Of a stretch of 64,000 bases of DNA, positions 17,997 to 25,872 are shown one piece after another (position 1 is the stretch's first letter; every line of letters begins with the position of its first letter). The translations under genes and the position numbers were made by a program. Source of the stretch: Blastocatellia bacterium. GTDB taxonomy: Bacteria > Acidobacteriota > Blastocatellia > UBA7656. The stretch is taken from contig DATENM010000018.1 of assembly GCA_035275065.1 (NCBI GenBank), positions 1 to 64,000 on the forward strand. Reading direction: 5' to 3'. The notes below the pieces were generated by a model. The model saw only the letters and a program-made list of their open reading frames with translations. It was not told the DNA's origin and ran no database searches.

Positions 17997-19456
17997 TGCC
18001 CAAGAAAAAGATCAAACAAACCGGCACGGGCAACATTGCGCTCTCAGGTATCAAGAATTCTGAGATCACTGTAATTATAGGTGTAAGTCACGAATATAAC
18101 GAATTGCTTGAAAAACTAGAGACTCAAGAAAAGCTACTCTCTCTTACCCCTGAAAATGACACTATTGAACGTCAAAAAATATCGAAGAAGATTGAAGCAA
18201 TCAAAATAACCATAGAAGAGTTCAAACGCGATGTTATAAAGCTTGCTGAACAATTCCAACGGGCAGAGATAGAGAGTCCACAGGTTATTAATGTTCGTTT
18301 AAATAATGCGAAGAGACTTTTTCTGGAAGGCAAATTTCGAGATGCACGAGCTGTTTTTGATACAGAACGGGACCAAATGAGAGATGAAAAATCGCGGCTT
18401 TTGGTTAAACGTGATGAGTATAAAACGGACATCTTGCCTAGACTTAAGAATCTTGCAAACGAATATTTCATCCACGCTTTATTAGCTCAGTTAGACTACT
18501 CAAACAAGAATTGGTTTAAAGAAGCTCGTCAACATTTTGAAGACTCAATTGAAACCTATCCAACCAAGTATAACGTCTTTGAATATGCTTACTTTTTATG
18601 GAGGCACAATCATGTCAAAGACTCTGAAAAGTATTGGCAGCAGTTTTTGACCGACTTTGCCGCCGAAATTTCTTTGCCTGAAAAAGCAAGAGCATTAAAC
18701 AATTTAGGTTTGCTCCAATGGGACTCAAACGAATATCAAAGGGGATTAGATTACTGTGAAGAGGCTTACGGAATATACACCATCCTACTAAAAGATGGTC
18801 CATCAATCTACCTATCTGAACGGGCAGGAACCTTGAATAATATTGCTATGTTTCATGGCGAATTAGGAGAGCACTCAAAAGCCGAAAAAGAGTATGAGGA
18901 GGTATTACGAACATATAGTAAGTTGAACGAAGATACCCCGTCAGATCACCGCTTGTTTGAAATCGGAAAGATATCAGGCAATCTAGGTAGTATATACACC
19001 GACACCAAAAAATATAGAAAAGCCTTGGCAGCACTCAAGAAATCTTTAGCGATTTACAAGCAGGTAACGGGTAAATTCGATGTTCTGTTTTATGTTGCGA
19101 CCTCACTTCATAATCTTGGCAGACTTCATCATATACAGAAGAAATATAAAGAATCTATAGAAGCCTATGAAACGGCTTTAGAGATTAGGATGAAATTGGC
19201 AGAGTACAATCCTATGGTATATATCCCTGAAGGGGCGTGTACACTCTCCAACCTCGCTTATATTTATACACAGGTGCCTGATAAAGAAAAATCTATCGAG
19301 TATGCGTTGAAAACACTTCTCGTTCTATTGCCAATCTATGAACAAGTTCCTTTTACGCAGGGTTATATGCGAAATGCGCTGAATGTCCTAAATGGTTGGG
19401 GGCTAAGCCATGATGAAATTGACCAAATGCTTGCAGAGGCAGCAACGGCTGAATAA
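17996..19456 (+). CDS. TPR receptor with N-terminal amyloid-signalling motif matching the upstream effector
   Basis: A 486-residue protein. Residues 7-27 (KQTGTGNIALSGIKNSEI...) repeat the C-terminal motif of the preceding protein: 11 of 21 positions are identical and QTGTGN (8-13) again fits QxGxxN. Residues about 30-110 form a charged coiled coil, and about 115-480 consist of TPR units (NNAKRLFLEGKFRDARAVF, ALNNLGLLQWDSNEYQRGLDY, TLNNIAMFHGELGEHSKAEKEY, SLHNLGRLHHIQKKYKESIEAY). No NACHT or NB-ARC ATPase is present, so it differs from classic NLR-type BASS receptors. The arrangement of effector with C-terminal motif and receptor with N-terminal motif in adjacent, overlapping genes fits a prion-like immune switch. 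TPRs would sense an unknown trigger. The signal sensed cannot be told from sequence. Confidence 0.82.
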   Translation: MPKKKIKQTGTGNIALSGIKNSEITVIIGVSHEYNELLEKLETQEKLLSLTPENDTIERQKISKKIEAIKITIEEFKRDVIKLAEQFQRAEIESPQVINVRLNNAKRLFLEGKFRDARAVFDTERDQMRDEKSRLLVKRDEYKTDILPRLKNLANEYFIHALLAQLDYSNKNWFKEARQHFEDSIETYPTKYNVFEYAYFLWRHNHVKDSEKYWQQFLTDFAAEISLPEKARALNNLGLLQWDSNEYQRGLDYCEEAYGIYTILLKDGPSIYLSERAGTLNNIAMFHGELGEHSKAEKEYEEVLRTYSKLNEDTPSDHRLFEIGKISGNLGSIYTDTKKYRKALAALKKSLAIYKQVTGKFDVLFYVATSLHNLGRLHHIQKKYKESIEAYETALEIRMKLAEYNPMVYIPEGACTLSNLAYIYTQVPDKEKSIEYALKTLLVLLPIYEQVPFTQGYMRNALNVLNGWGLSHDEIDQMLAEAATAE

Positions 19457-19751
19457 AGAAAGCCCTCCCATTTCTGAGAGCTTCTGTTCATATAGCACAC
19501 CCGCACAGTACACAGCTTGGTCTATTCTGCCTAATCCTTGTCCGTGTCTTCTCCTTTCCTTGTAGTAAGGGCGTGGAGTAGCAAGCTGCTCGTTACAACT
19601 GATTTGTTCATAGATATGATGATTAATGATTGGCGACCTTTTGATTAAGCGTAGCATTTCTACAGATGCCGTCAACATGCGGAAAACTCGGCTTTTCTGG
19701 TATTATTGCAGAGTTATCCACAAGGGGTAAAACTATGCATGGAGAAACGGT

Positions 19752-20486
19752 ATGGAATGCTTGAGTGAAGAAGTGCTTGATGAATTCCCAGAAGATGCTC
19801 TGGTTTGGGTTATTTTGGATAAAGCTGATCCAAATACCTATTTACTGTTCCCAAAAAATAAAGATGTCTTGGCGCTTTGGGCGTTTATGAAGCGTGAAGA
19901 TGCGAACCATCTTGCTTTTATACTTAAAGAGGCCGCTCCAGCCTATAAGGATATGGAGTTAATAGTTGAAAGTGATCCCTTAAAAGAAGTGAGAGCAGGA
20001 GCTAAAGAATACAACTCCATTCTGTGTGTTATGTCGCCTGTTGATTCTTTGGAATTCTTTAAAAGGTATGAAGAGTTTTTGTCTCATTATTACGGGACCG
20101 AAATAAGCGAAGAAATTACTAGCCTTGGGGATTTAATCACCGCAGATACAGCACTGAATGAACTACCTGATGATACAACGATATGGATAGTCTATTCAGA
20201 GGAACGGAATCAATTAGTAATTGTTCCAGATCAGAAATACAAAACTGGTACGCTTTGGCTCTTTCTGAAAAGACAAGATGCCGAACATATGGCATATTTG
20301 CTCATGAACCATATTCCAATCATGAATGGCATTACGCTTACAGTGCAGGAAAGAAACCTAAAAGAGACAATTGATCTCTTCAGTGCAGATCAGCAATGGA
20401 TGGCAATAATCTCTCCGAATAAGGCACTGGAATTTTTCAGCCGATTTAAAGAGTACATGGCTCATTACTATGGGTTTACCGACTGA
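19752..20486 (+). CDS. Protein of two tandem copies of an unknown about 120-residue domain
   Basis: A 244-residue protein whose halves align. ALVWVILDKADPNTYLLFP, LWAFMKREDANHLAFIL and SPVDSLEFFKRYEEFLSHYYG in the first match TTIWIVYSEERNQLVIVP, LWLFLKRQDAEHMAYLL and SPNKALEFFSRFKEYMAHYYG in the second. The strand-strand-helix pattern with KREDA / KRQDA followed by a helix recalls Tic22/SseB-like folds, but I do not recognise the family. No signal peptide or membrane segment. GGAG precedes the ATG by eight bases. A perfect DnaA-box-like TTATCCACA lies at 19,714-19,722, just upstream. It follows the Bell/TPR pair after a 295-base gap without a convincing gene, so a link is possible but unproven. 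Confidence 0.75.
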   Translation: MECLSEEVLDEFPEDALVWVILDKADPNTYLLFPKNKDVLALWAFMKREDANHLAFILKEAAPAYKDMELIVESDPLKEVRAGAKEYNSILCVMSPVDSLEFFKRYEEFLSHYYGTEISEEITSLGDLITADTALNELPDDTTIWIVYSEERNQLVIVPDQKYKTGTLWLFLKRQDAEHMAYLLMNHIPIMNGITLTVQERNLKETIDLFSADQQWMAIISPNKALEFFSRFKEYMAHYYGFTD

Positions 20487-20505
20487 TAATTCCTGCGCAG
20501 GCCAG

Positions 20506-20769
20506 TCAAACCGGACGCGCTTCCTCATTAGTCAAGAACTCGACAGCCTGAATCGCCCCACTAACACTACAAGGCACAGCTAGACAGTACCACTCGCCCT
20601 CTAACTCCCTGATCCAAACGCCTGCTTTTGGGTCTACGCCTATTTGTTTGCCCTTATATTCAAAGACAACCCACTGATTAGCGGTCTTGCAAGAAGGGAT
20701 GCTATAGCCACGCTCTACGAGTAGCTTTTCAAGATAGCTACAAGCTTCACTTTGCTTGATTGCTTTCAT
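20506..20769 (-). CDS. Small hypothetical protein
   Basis: An 87-residue protein with no recognised domain. Sequence features are an N-terminal helix (KQSEACSYLEKLLVERGY), a beta-rich middle (WVVFEYKGKQIGVDP, VWIRELEGEWYCLAV) and a final helix (GAIQAVEFLTNEEA). It converges with the duplicated-domain gene. No good ribosome-binding site precedes the ATG. Proteins of this size and make-up are common in mobile elements. Confidence 0.6.
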   Translation of the reverse strand: MKAIKQSEACSYLEKLLVERGYSIPSCKTANQWVVFEYKGKQIGVDPKAGVWIRELEGEWYCLAVPCSVSGAIQAVEFLTNEEARPV

Positions 20770-20844
20770 AGAAAAATAGGAGAGCCTGATTTCCCCTAGG
20801 CTTTAAGCCCACAGACCCTCCCTATAGAACGCTAAAGGAGAAAA

Positions 20845-20994
20845 CTACTTTCCCTTCGCTACTGACTGTCTGACCAACTCGGAAACCAAACGCTGCTTAT
20901 CTTCTCCTATAGGACACACACACCACGTTGATGCATTAAGGTTAAGCTCCTCATCCTGCCATCTAATGCCGGTATTCTTGCAATCTTGGCACAC
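20845..20994 (-). CDS. Tiny zinc-ribbon-like protein (tentative)
   Basis: A 49-residue frame starting with GTG: CQDCKNTGIRW near the start and TWCVCPIGED in the middle give a CxxC...CxC arrangement as in small zinc ribbons. The tail is a short helix (QRLVSELVRQSV). The start and ribosome-binding site are weak. It is supported only by the cysteine pattern and the absence of any other gene between 20,770 and 21,171. Confidence 0.35.
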   Translation of the reverse strand: MCQDCKNTGIRWQDEELNLNASTWCVCPIGEDKQRLVSELVRQSVAKGK

Positions 20995-21171
20995 CTTTAC
21001 TTGAGCTTATCCTTGTGATACAAAGATTGATTTTGTTGGGGCCTAGAAGAATGAGAGAACCCTAAGCCCCAACTGTAGTTGGTGATTACCAAATCTACTT
21101 GTAACAGCGCACATAGTAGCGTATTGACTAAAACAATGTCAACACCTATGCGCTGTCTTAGGCGGCGTATG

Positions 21172-21507
21172 GAAACACTGAGTCAGTACGTCAATCGAGT
21201 AATGAAGGAGAAGAATATTAAAGCCCTTGATGTAGAGGCTAGAGCTACTGAATTAGGCCATAAGATCACCGACACCTACGTTACTAACATAATGAGGGGA
21301 ACTAACAAGAATCTTTCTATCGAAAAGCTCATTGCCTTAGCAGACGGTTTAGACGTGGATAAAGTTGAATTGTTCAAGGTTGCGGCTGGCATAGAAGAAA
21401 CCGGAGAGACTTGGACAGTCCAGAGCCTTACAAGAGTAATTCAGAGAATATTCCGGCTGAAGCCAGCAGAGATAAGGCGGATCAAGAAGCTCTTAGAGAT
21501 CGAATAG
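21172..21507 (+). CDS. XRE-family transcriptional regulator
   Basis: A protein of 111 residues from the ATG at 21172; the frame is open further upstream (ATG at 21136), but the helix-turn-helix begins right after METLSQYVN. The domain VMKEKNIKALDVEARATELGHKITDTYVTNIMRGTNKNLSIEKLIALADGL fits the HTH_3 lambda-repressor fold with its recognition helix around TYVTNIMRG. A helical tail (VQSLTRVIQRIFRLKPAEI, then RRIKKLLE) may serve in dimerisation. It is one of three XRE proteins in the element, and probably regulates element genes. Confidence 0.8.
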   Translation, partial: ETLSQYVNRVMKEKNIKALDVEARATELGHKITDTYVTNIMRGTNKNLSIEKLIALADGLDVDKVELFKVAAGIEETGETWTVQSLTRVIQRIFRLKPAEIRRIKKLLEIE

Positions 21508-21536
21508 CCTCCGCCTATCCTGAGAGCCTTAGCTTC

Positions 21537-21776
21537 TTAAGCCCACGCCTCGTAGGAAATCGAAGCTCCAGGTAGGATGCGTCCCCTAAAAAAATCTATT
21601 GCTTCCTCTTTAGTTGCCCCGTTGAATGTATCAGGGTAAATGGAATCCGAAAACAATTCATCGCCAAAAGTATTTGGACTCCGGCAAAGCATCGTTGCAG
21701 TTATGCCGTTACCGTCCGGCCTCGATAGTATCGTAATTAGAAAATATGTAATCCCTGCTACTACATGATATTTCAT
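21537..21776 (-). CDS. Small secreted or membrane-anchored hypothetical protein
   Basis: A 79-residue protein whose ATG at 21776 has GGAGG eight bases upstream; the longer frame to 21797 has none. The N-terminus (MKYHVVAGITYFLITILS) is a short signal-like helix. The rest, including DTFNGATKEEAIDFFRG, is not recognised. The good ribosome-binding site is the main evidence that it is expressed. Confidence 0.55.
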   Translation of the reverse strand: MKYHVVAGITYFLITILSRPDGNGITATMLCRSPNTFGDELFSDSIYPDTFNGATKEEAIDFFRGRILPGASISYEAWA

Positions 21777-21942
21777 ATTCAATACCTCCAAAAGCATTTA
21801 TCCCAAAATGAGCATTATACAGCAGTAATTGACATTCCTCGAAGGCGTATAGTAGAGAAATATTAGCTTTTCTTGTCAGGAGGTAGGGTGTCTCTTCGTC
21901 ATAGCACACGGTCTAGGTTCCAGACGTGGAGGAATTGAACGC

Positions 21943-22530
21943 ATGATGGGTTTATACGATCCCAATTTCTGGATTAATTTCTGGCCGGGCTTTTGGGCAA
22001 ATCTTGTTTCCAGTTTTATAGTCGGCATACTCATAACCGCCTTCATTTCTTGGATAATAAAGAAGCGCAACAAAGCGGAAGCCCGCATTCTTTTTAACCT
22101 CATATCGCATGAAAGCAATCCTCGTGAAGCGGAGTTTTCCTTTTTCATAAAGAATACTGGCCGGGTTGCCTTCAAAGAAAACGAAATCTACTGGCATATT
22201 TTTGTTCAAGGAACCCCTCCACCAGAAGGGATACCGCTACATCGCCCTGAAAGTCAGTGGATACGCGGGAGTATAACCGTGGATGGTCTCAACTTCACTC
22301 ACTATAGTAGTCTTCTTCCTGCACCTGTATTTCCAGGAGTAATGCTCCACTTATTCTCCATTGATGGAATCATATTGAGCACAGAGAAACTCTTTTTTTA
22401 CTATTTATCAACTGCTCATGGTTACTTCCCACGGCATTTAGACCTTAGCGAAGATGGTGAAGTCATATTGGAAAGCGTCTTTGAAAAAGGCGAGATTAGT
22501 TCTATAAGGCAATACCGATCTCTAACCTAA
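21943..22530 (+). CDS. Single-pass membrane protein of unknown function
   Basis: A 195-residue protein with an aromatic N-terminus (FWINFWPGFWANLVSS) and one transmembrane helix (FIVGILITAFISWII) followed by a basic stop-transfer KKRNK. A beta-rich cytoplasmic domain follows (FSFFIKNTGRVAFKENEIYWHIFV, ITVDGLNFTHYSSLLP, VMLHLFSIDG). GGAGG lies ten bases upstream of the ATG. I do not recognise the C-terminal domain. A perfect TTATCCACA lies just after the gene at 22,536-22,544. Confidence 0.7.
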   Translation: MMGLYDPNFWINFWPGFWANLVSSFIVGILITAFISWIIKKRNKAEARILFNLISHESNPREAEFSFFIKNTGRVAFKENEIYWHIFVQGTPPPEGIPLHRPESQWIRGSITVDGLNFTHYSSLLPAPVFPGVMLHLFSIDGIILSTEKLFFYYLSTAHGYFPRHLDLSEDGEVILESVFEKGEISSIRQYRSLT

Positions 22531-22611
22531 TGCAGTTATCCACACCCCCACCCCTTCCCAGACTCTACCAGTTTGCTATACCTAAATAGGAAAAAGAGAA
22601 ACCGTCTTCTA

Positions 22612-22902
22612 CTAGGGTCTATGCTTTGCCTTGCTAGGCAGCTTTCTAGGCAAATCAATCTCATCATCCACAAGCACATCCATAGACACCCCTATAATCT
22701 TTGCATAGGCTAATAGAACCACCAGGAAAGGCTCTCTGCTACCACCCTCGTATTGCGAAATATGACCAGGGTAGATCGAGGCTTCAGGGACAGCCTGTTG
22801 TAGACGATCAGCCATCTGCTCCTGAGAATAGCCTAAACGGTCTCGAATCTGCTTTAGCTTAAGCCCCATATTCTTAGGCTGAAGCCTCTTGCCGCGTCCC
22901 AT
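22612..22902 (-). CDS. XRE-family transcriptional regulator
   Basis: A 96-residue protein. The helix-turn-helix spans about 13-75: GLKLKQIRDRLGYSQEQMADRL, then PGHISQYEGGSREPFLVVLLAYAKIIGVSMDVLVDD. A basic tail follows (PRKLPSKAKHRP). AGGAGG lies ten bases upstream of the ATG. It is the second XRE protein of the element. Confidence 0.88.
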   Translation of the reverse strand: MGRGKRLQPKNMGLKLKQIRDRLGYSQEQMADRLQQAVPEASIYPGHISQYEGGSREPFLVVLLAYAKIIGVSMDVLVDDEIDLPRKLPSKAKHRP

Positions 22903-23074
22903 CAGAAGGAACCTCCTGACGAGATCGCTGCTAGGGGCTTGCAGGCGCTTCTATTTTGAAGTATAGATGGCTTGCTATGTAGACTTGCCAGAAAGCCTAT
23001 AGCTCTCAGGCAAGCTGAATTCATGTAGCTCTTGGCCTCAGTCTAGCCATTCAAGTTGGAAGGGAGTTTAGCAT

Positions 23075-23524
23075 ATGAAAAGAGTTTTATTGAGTGTTAT
23101 GGCCGGCTTGTTATTATTTGGTAATTCCCAAGGACAGGTTAACGACTCAAAAGAAGTAATTCTAGAATCGCCAACTTTGCTTCTCTACTACAATATAAAT
23201 GGAGTAACTAAAACCAAGGGGAATACAGTAAAGATTTGGTTAAAAGTAGTTCCAAAATCCAAGAAATTCAAAGATGAATATGAGAAATCTAGAAAGAAAA
23301 ATTGGCCTAAACATCACGCGCCTTATATCTTCACTCTTGTCTTACAAGAATATGATTGTGAGGGGATGGTTAGATATCTAGATGGTGTGGATTATGGGGA
23401 GAACCATGAGAAGATCGGTAGAATTAGACCAACTAGTTTAGCCGAAATAGCGTGGAGAAATATTATTCCAGAGAATAATGAAGATAAAATCTCTAAGGAT
23501 GTTTGTAAAGTATTAGAGAAATAG
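23075..23524 (+). CDS. Secreted surface-adhesin-E-like protein
   Basis: A 149-residue protein with a signal peptide (MKRVLLSVMAGLLLFGNSQG). The pattern of the mature part fits the surface-adhesin E-like family: a strand with TVKIWLKVVP, a middle YDCEGMVRYLDGVDYGE, a tryptophan (AWRNIIPENNED) and a final DVCKVLEK, giving two conserved cysteines that could form a disulfide. GGAAGGGAG precedes the ATG. Such proteins are usually periplasmic or surface proteins of unknown role. It is cargo of the mobile element. Confidence 0.65.
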   Translation: MKRVLLSVMAGLLLFGNSQGQVNDSKEVILESPTLLLYYNINGVTKTKGNTVKIWLKVVPKSKKFKDEYEKSRKKNWPKHHAPYIFTLVLQEYDCEGMVRYLDGVDYGENHEKIGRIRPTSLAEIAWRNIIPENNEDKISKDVCKVLEK

Positions 23525-23613
23525 ACTACATTTAGGATGTAGAATCATGGATACTAAGCAGGCAGATTGCATGATTGAATTACTAAAGAAAATTCTTAGG
23601 GAGCTAGTCGAAA

Positions 23614-23910
23614 TCAATCGTGCTGTGTCCAAAGATTAGAAATGTTTTCTAATAGTAATGTAGACGCCATCCCTAGTGCTGCTTTGGCTTGGTCATAGCC
23701 CCGGCTGTTTTTCCTAATAAATCCTGCTATATTGCCTGCCAATTTTAGTATTTGGTCGCCAGCTATTTTTGTGGAGGTTGGTTGGATAGTTTGATTCATA
23801 TGAGTGAATATACCATATACGTCAATGGCATATGTCACAGCGCCAAGCCCAAAAGAAAATAGTATCAAAGGAAAGGCAAAAACTGATCCAATTAAAAAAA
23901 AGTGGCTCAA
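23614..23910 (-). CDS. Small membrane protein (tentative)
   Basis: A 98-residue frame starting with TTG. It has a long hydrophobic N-terminal segment (FFLIGSVFAFPLILFSFGLG, then AVTYAI) and a more polar helical C-terminus (GNIAGFIRKNS, ALGMASTLLLENI). The ribosome-binding sequence is poor. Its 3' end overlaps a possible 30-residue frame on the other strand (23,547-23,639). Either may be real; neither is secure. Confidence 0.4.
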   Translation of the reverse strand: MSHFFLIGSVFAFPLILFSFGLGAVTYAIDVYGIFTHMNQTIQPTSTKIAGDQILKLAGNIAGFIRKNSRGYDQAKAALGMASTLLLENISNLWTQHD

Positions 23911-23956
23911 GACAAATTCGACTAGATGAATCTCTCTTCGACCCCTATGACAACTC

Positions 23957-24187
23957 CTAGCTATTACCCTTGGATTTCTTTTTGCCCTCTACTACTTTGA
24001 CTAGAATATCGCTAGGCTCACATTCAAGAGCATCAGTAATCCGGTCTAGCACATCAAATGTGATCCCCGTAGATAAACCCTTATTCATTCTCCATAGCGT
24101 GTTGTGACTGATGCCAGTTTCCTTAGCCAGCCAATAGAGAGTATGGCCCTTCTCTTCTAGTACCTCATCTAGTTTCACCTGTATCAT
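23957..24187 (-). CDS. XRE-family repressor candidate for the HNH/ArdC operon
   Basis: A 76-residue protein made almost only of a helix-turn-helix: VKLDEVLEEKGHTLYWLAKETGISHNTLWRMNKGLSTGITFDVLDRITDALECEPSDILV, followed by a lysine-rich tail. The ATG at 24187 has GGGAGG six to seven bases upstream. It is divergent from the HNH gene, and the intervening DNA carries repeated TACTAT palindromes overlapping a promoter-like sequence. A Cro/CI-like role on that operator is a reasonable inference. Confidence 0.88.
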   Translation of the reverse strand: MIQVKLDEVLEEKGHTLYWLAKETGISHNTLWRMNKGLSTGITFDVLDRITDALECEPSDILVKVVEGKKKSKGNS

Positions 24188-24231
24188 AAATCCTCCCGCC
24201 CTTACTATACTCTATCTAATATATACTTTCA

Positions 24232-24305
24232 ATAGTATTTACTATCAATAGGGAGATTTTGCTTGACAGCATTATACTATATATGATATATACTATATAT
24301 AGTAT
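24232..24305. promoter_or_regulatory. Palindromic operator region with promoter-like sequence
   Basis: ATAGTA-TT-TACTAT (24,232-24,245) is a perfect inverted repeat. Two adjoining 16-base units follow: ATACTATATATGATAT (24,274-24,289) and the perfect palindrome ATACTATATATAGTAT (24,290-24,305). TTGACA at 24,263-24,268 with TATATA 18 bases on could be a sigma70 promoter reading rightward. The repeats lie between the divergent XRE gene and the HNH gene, and are the likely binding sites of that XRE protein. Confidence 0.6.
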
Positions 24306-24441
24306 TGGTAAACTATGAAGTAATTAGGCCAGCGGCAAAGTCCAAAGGCATTCTGTAAAAGGTAAAGGCTCAAGATGCTAGGAACACCCTGAGCCTTGAA
24401 TTCCCACCTGTGTTAGCAGGTAGAAAGGATCGCTAAATCCA

Positions 24442-24837
24442 ATGTCAGAATACACCCAAGCAGCAACCGACATCAAGAGCCTTATAGGTGAGCAAACCTA
24501 TGCAGGCTATAACCACCAACAGCAAGAACAAGAACTGCTAGAAGCAGCAGCTAGTAGTGAGGATGAGCCTCTAGTCTGCTACTTCTGCAATCAGCAAATC
24601 ACCCAAGATCAACCCATAAACCTCCATCACCCCATCTATAGAAGCAACGGCGGGACTCAGGTAGAGCCAGCACACGAAACTTGCCATGTCGAATATCACA
24701 GCAGGAAAGGCGACTATCGCACTTGGGGCAAGCGTAGTGCAGAGACTAGAGCATGGGCATTCAACCTAAAGAATGTCCGTACACACCCCGCCTATGACTT
24801 CGATAGAGCCTATTACCTGATGCTCTATGCCAACTAA
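24442..24837 (+). CDS. HNH-type zinc-binding nuclease-like protein
   Basis: A 131-residue protein. Residues about 45-95 show CYFCNQQITQDQPINLHHPIYRSNGGTQVEPAHETCHVEYH written here as CxxC, LHHP, GG and CHxxxH: the usual HNH arrangement with a structural zinc and a catalytic histidine pair. The N-terminal 40 residues are glutamine-rich and helical. Similar short HNH proteins occur in plasmids and integrative elements next to ArdC-like genes. An AGGATC-type ribosome-binding sequence is present. It probably forms an operon with the ArdC-like gene that follows after 54 bases. Confidence 0.8.
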   Translation: MSEYTQAATDIKSLIGEQTYAGYNHQQQEQELLEAAASSEDEPLVCYFCNQQITQDQPINLHHPIYRSNGGTQVEPAHETCHVEYHSRKGDYRTWGKRSAETRAWAFNLKNVRTHPAYDFDRAYYLMLYAN

Positions 24838-24891
24838 TCAGGATAGGGGATAGGTAGAGTGACTATCCCCTTCATCTTTGATGGAGGATTT

Positions 24892-25650
24892 ATGGAAAAT
24901 CAGACCAAATGGACAGAGCTATTACAGCAAGCAGTCAGCCAGCCAGGATTGATCCTGAAAGCTTATAACGCATTCTGGGGCTACAGCTTAGGCAATCAGA
25001 TAGCCGCTATGGTGCAATGCCAGATTAGAGGCATAGAGCCAGGGCCAATCAACACCTATCCCGGCTGGCAAAAGCTAAACAGGCAGGTAAAGAAAGGCGA
25101 GAAAGCTATATGGCTATGTATGCCACTAACCCGAAAGATGAAGGATGAAAAGAGTAATGATGAGCAGCTAGTCATTACTACCTTTGTCTGGAAGCCTCTA
25201 TGGTTTGTGCTATCGCAGACTAATGGCGAGCCTATAGCAATGCCTATGATGGCTGAATGGAGCAAAGATAGAACACTAGCCGCGCTAGGCATAGAGGAAA
25301 TCCCCTTTACGACCACAGACGGCAACGTGCAAGGCTATGCGCAGAAGCGGCAGGTAGCTATCTCGCCGGTCGCCGCGATGCCTCATAAAACGCTCTTTCA
25401 CGAACTGGCCCACGTCGAGCTAGGCCACACGGCAGAAACCTCCTTCAGCGAACCAGCGACGACGCCCAAGAGCCTCAGGGAGGCCGAGGCGGAGGCCGTG
25501 GCGATGCTGCTGTGTGAATCCCTGAGCCTGCCAGGGGCAGAGTATGCCAGGGGCTATATCCAGTCTTGGCTCAAAGGTGAGATTATCCCTGAGAAGTCAG
25601 CCATGAAGATTTTCGGGGCTGCTGACAGGATTTTGAAGGCAGGACAATAG
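24892..25650 (+). CDS. ArdC-like antirestriction protein with HELAH metallopeptidase motif
   Basis: A 252-residue protein; the ATG at 24892 follows GGAGG directly, so the longer frame from 24859 is rejected. Residues 1-120 match the ssDNA-binding ArdC N-terminal domain (LILKAYNAFWGYSLGNQIA, then YPGWQKLNRQVKKGEKAIWL). Residues about 140-250 form a zinc-metallopeptidase domain with KTLFHELAHVELGH and a downstream glutamate motif EAEAEAVAMLLCE. ArdC proteins protect incoming DNA from restriction during transfer, which suits a mobile element. The second half (about 25,360-25,570) is clearly more GC-rich than the first, as if the two domains came from different sources. Confidence 0.87.
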   Translation: MENQTKWTELLQQAVSQPGLILKAYNAFWGYSLGNQIAAMVQCQIRGIEPGPINTYPGWQKLNRQVKKGEKAIWLCMPLTRKMKDEKSNDEQLVITTFVWKPLWFVLSQTNGEPIAMPMMAEWSKDRTLAALGIEEIPFTTTDGNVQGYAQKRQVAISPVAAMPHKTLFHELAHVELGHTAETSFSEPATTPKSLREAEAEAVAMLLCESLSLPGAEYARGYIQSWLKGEIIPEKSAMKIFGAADRILKAGQ

Positions 25651-25726
25651 CATACAGATGGAGGGCCGCGCATTCCTTGAATAACGCGGAGCATCAGACG
25701 GATTATAGCGATTACGTTCAAAATCT

Positions 25727-25743
25727 GGTGACGCTATGGTGAC
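25727..25743 (+). repeat. 17-bp direct repeat, second copy (first at 12,945-12,961)
   Basis: GGTGACGCTATGGTGAC occurs here and, in the same orientation, at 12,945-12,961 inside the 3' end of the integrase gene. The copies lie 96 bases inside the left att repeat start and 146 bases before the right one. It contains two GGTGAC half-units. It may be an arm-type site for the recombinase or a remnant of an earlier end. The stretch 25,651-25,872 otherwise holds no gene. Confidence 0.6.
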
Positions 25744-25872
25744 GAGGATGCATATAAATCGGTACTAATCCATATCAAGCGGTACAAATTACTAATCCGC
25801 TTAAGCTATTCAAAATCAACAAATATATCACTCCATACGATCCTCTACTAACCCGTACCAAATGCCCCTTTT

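Noticed and set aside
19403..19678. A 91-codon minus-strand frame between the TPR gene and the duplicated-domain gene
   Set aside because: Its end overlaps the TPR gene, it has no ribosome-binding site or recognisable domain, and convergence with a good gene is unlikely.
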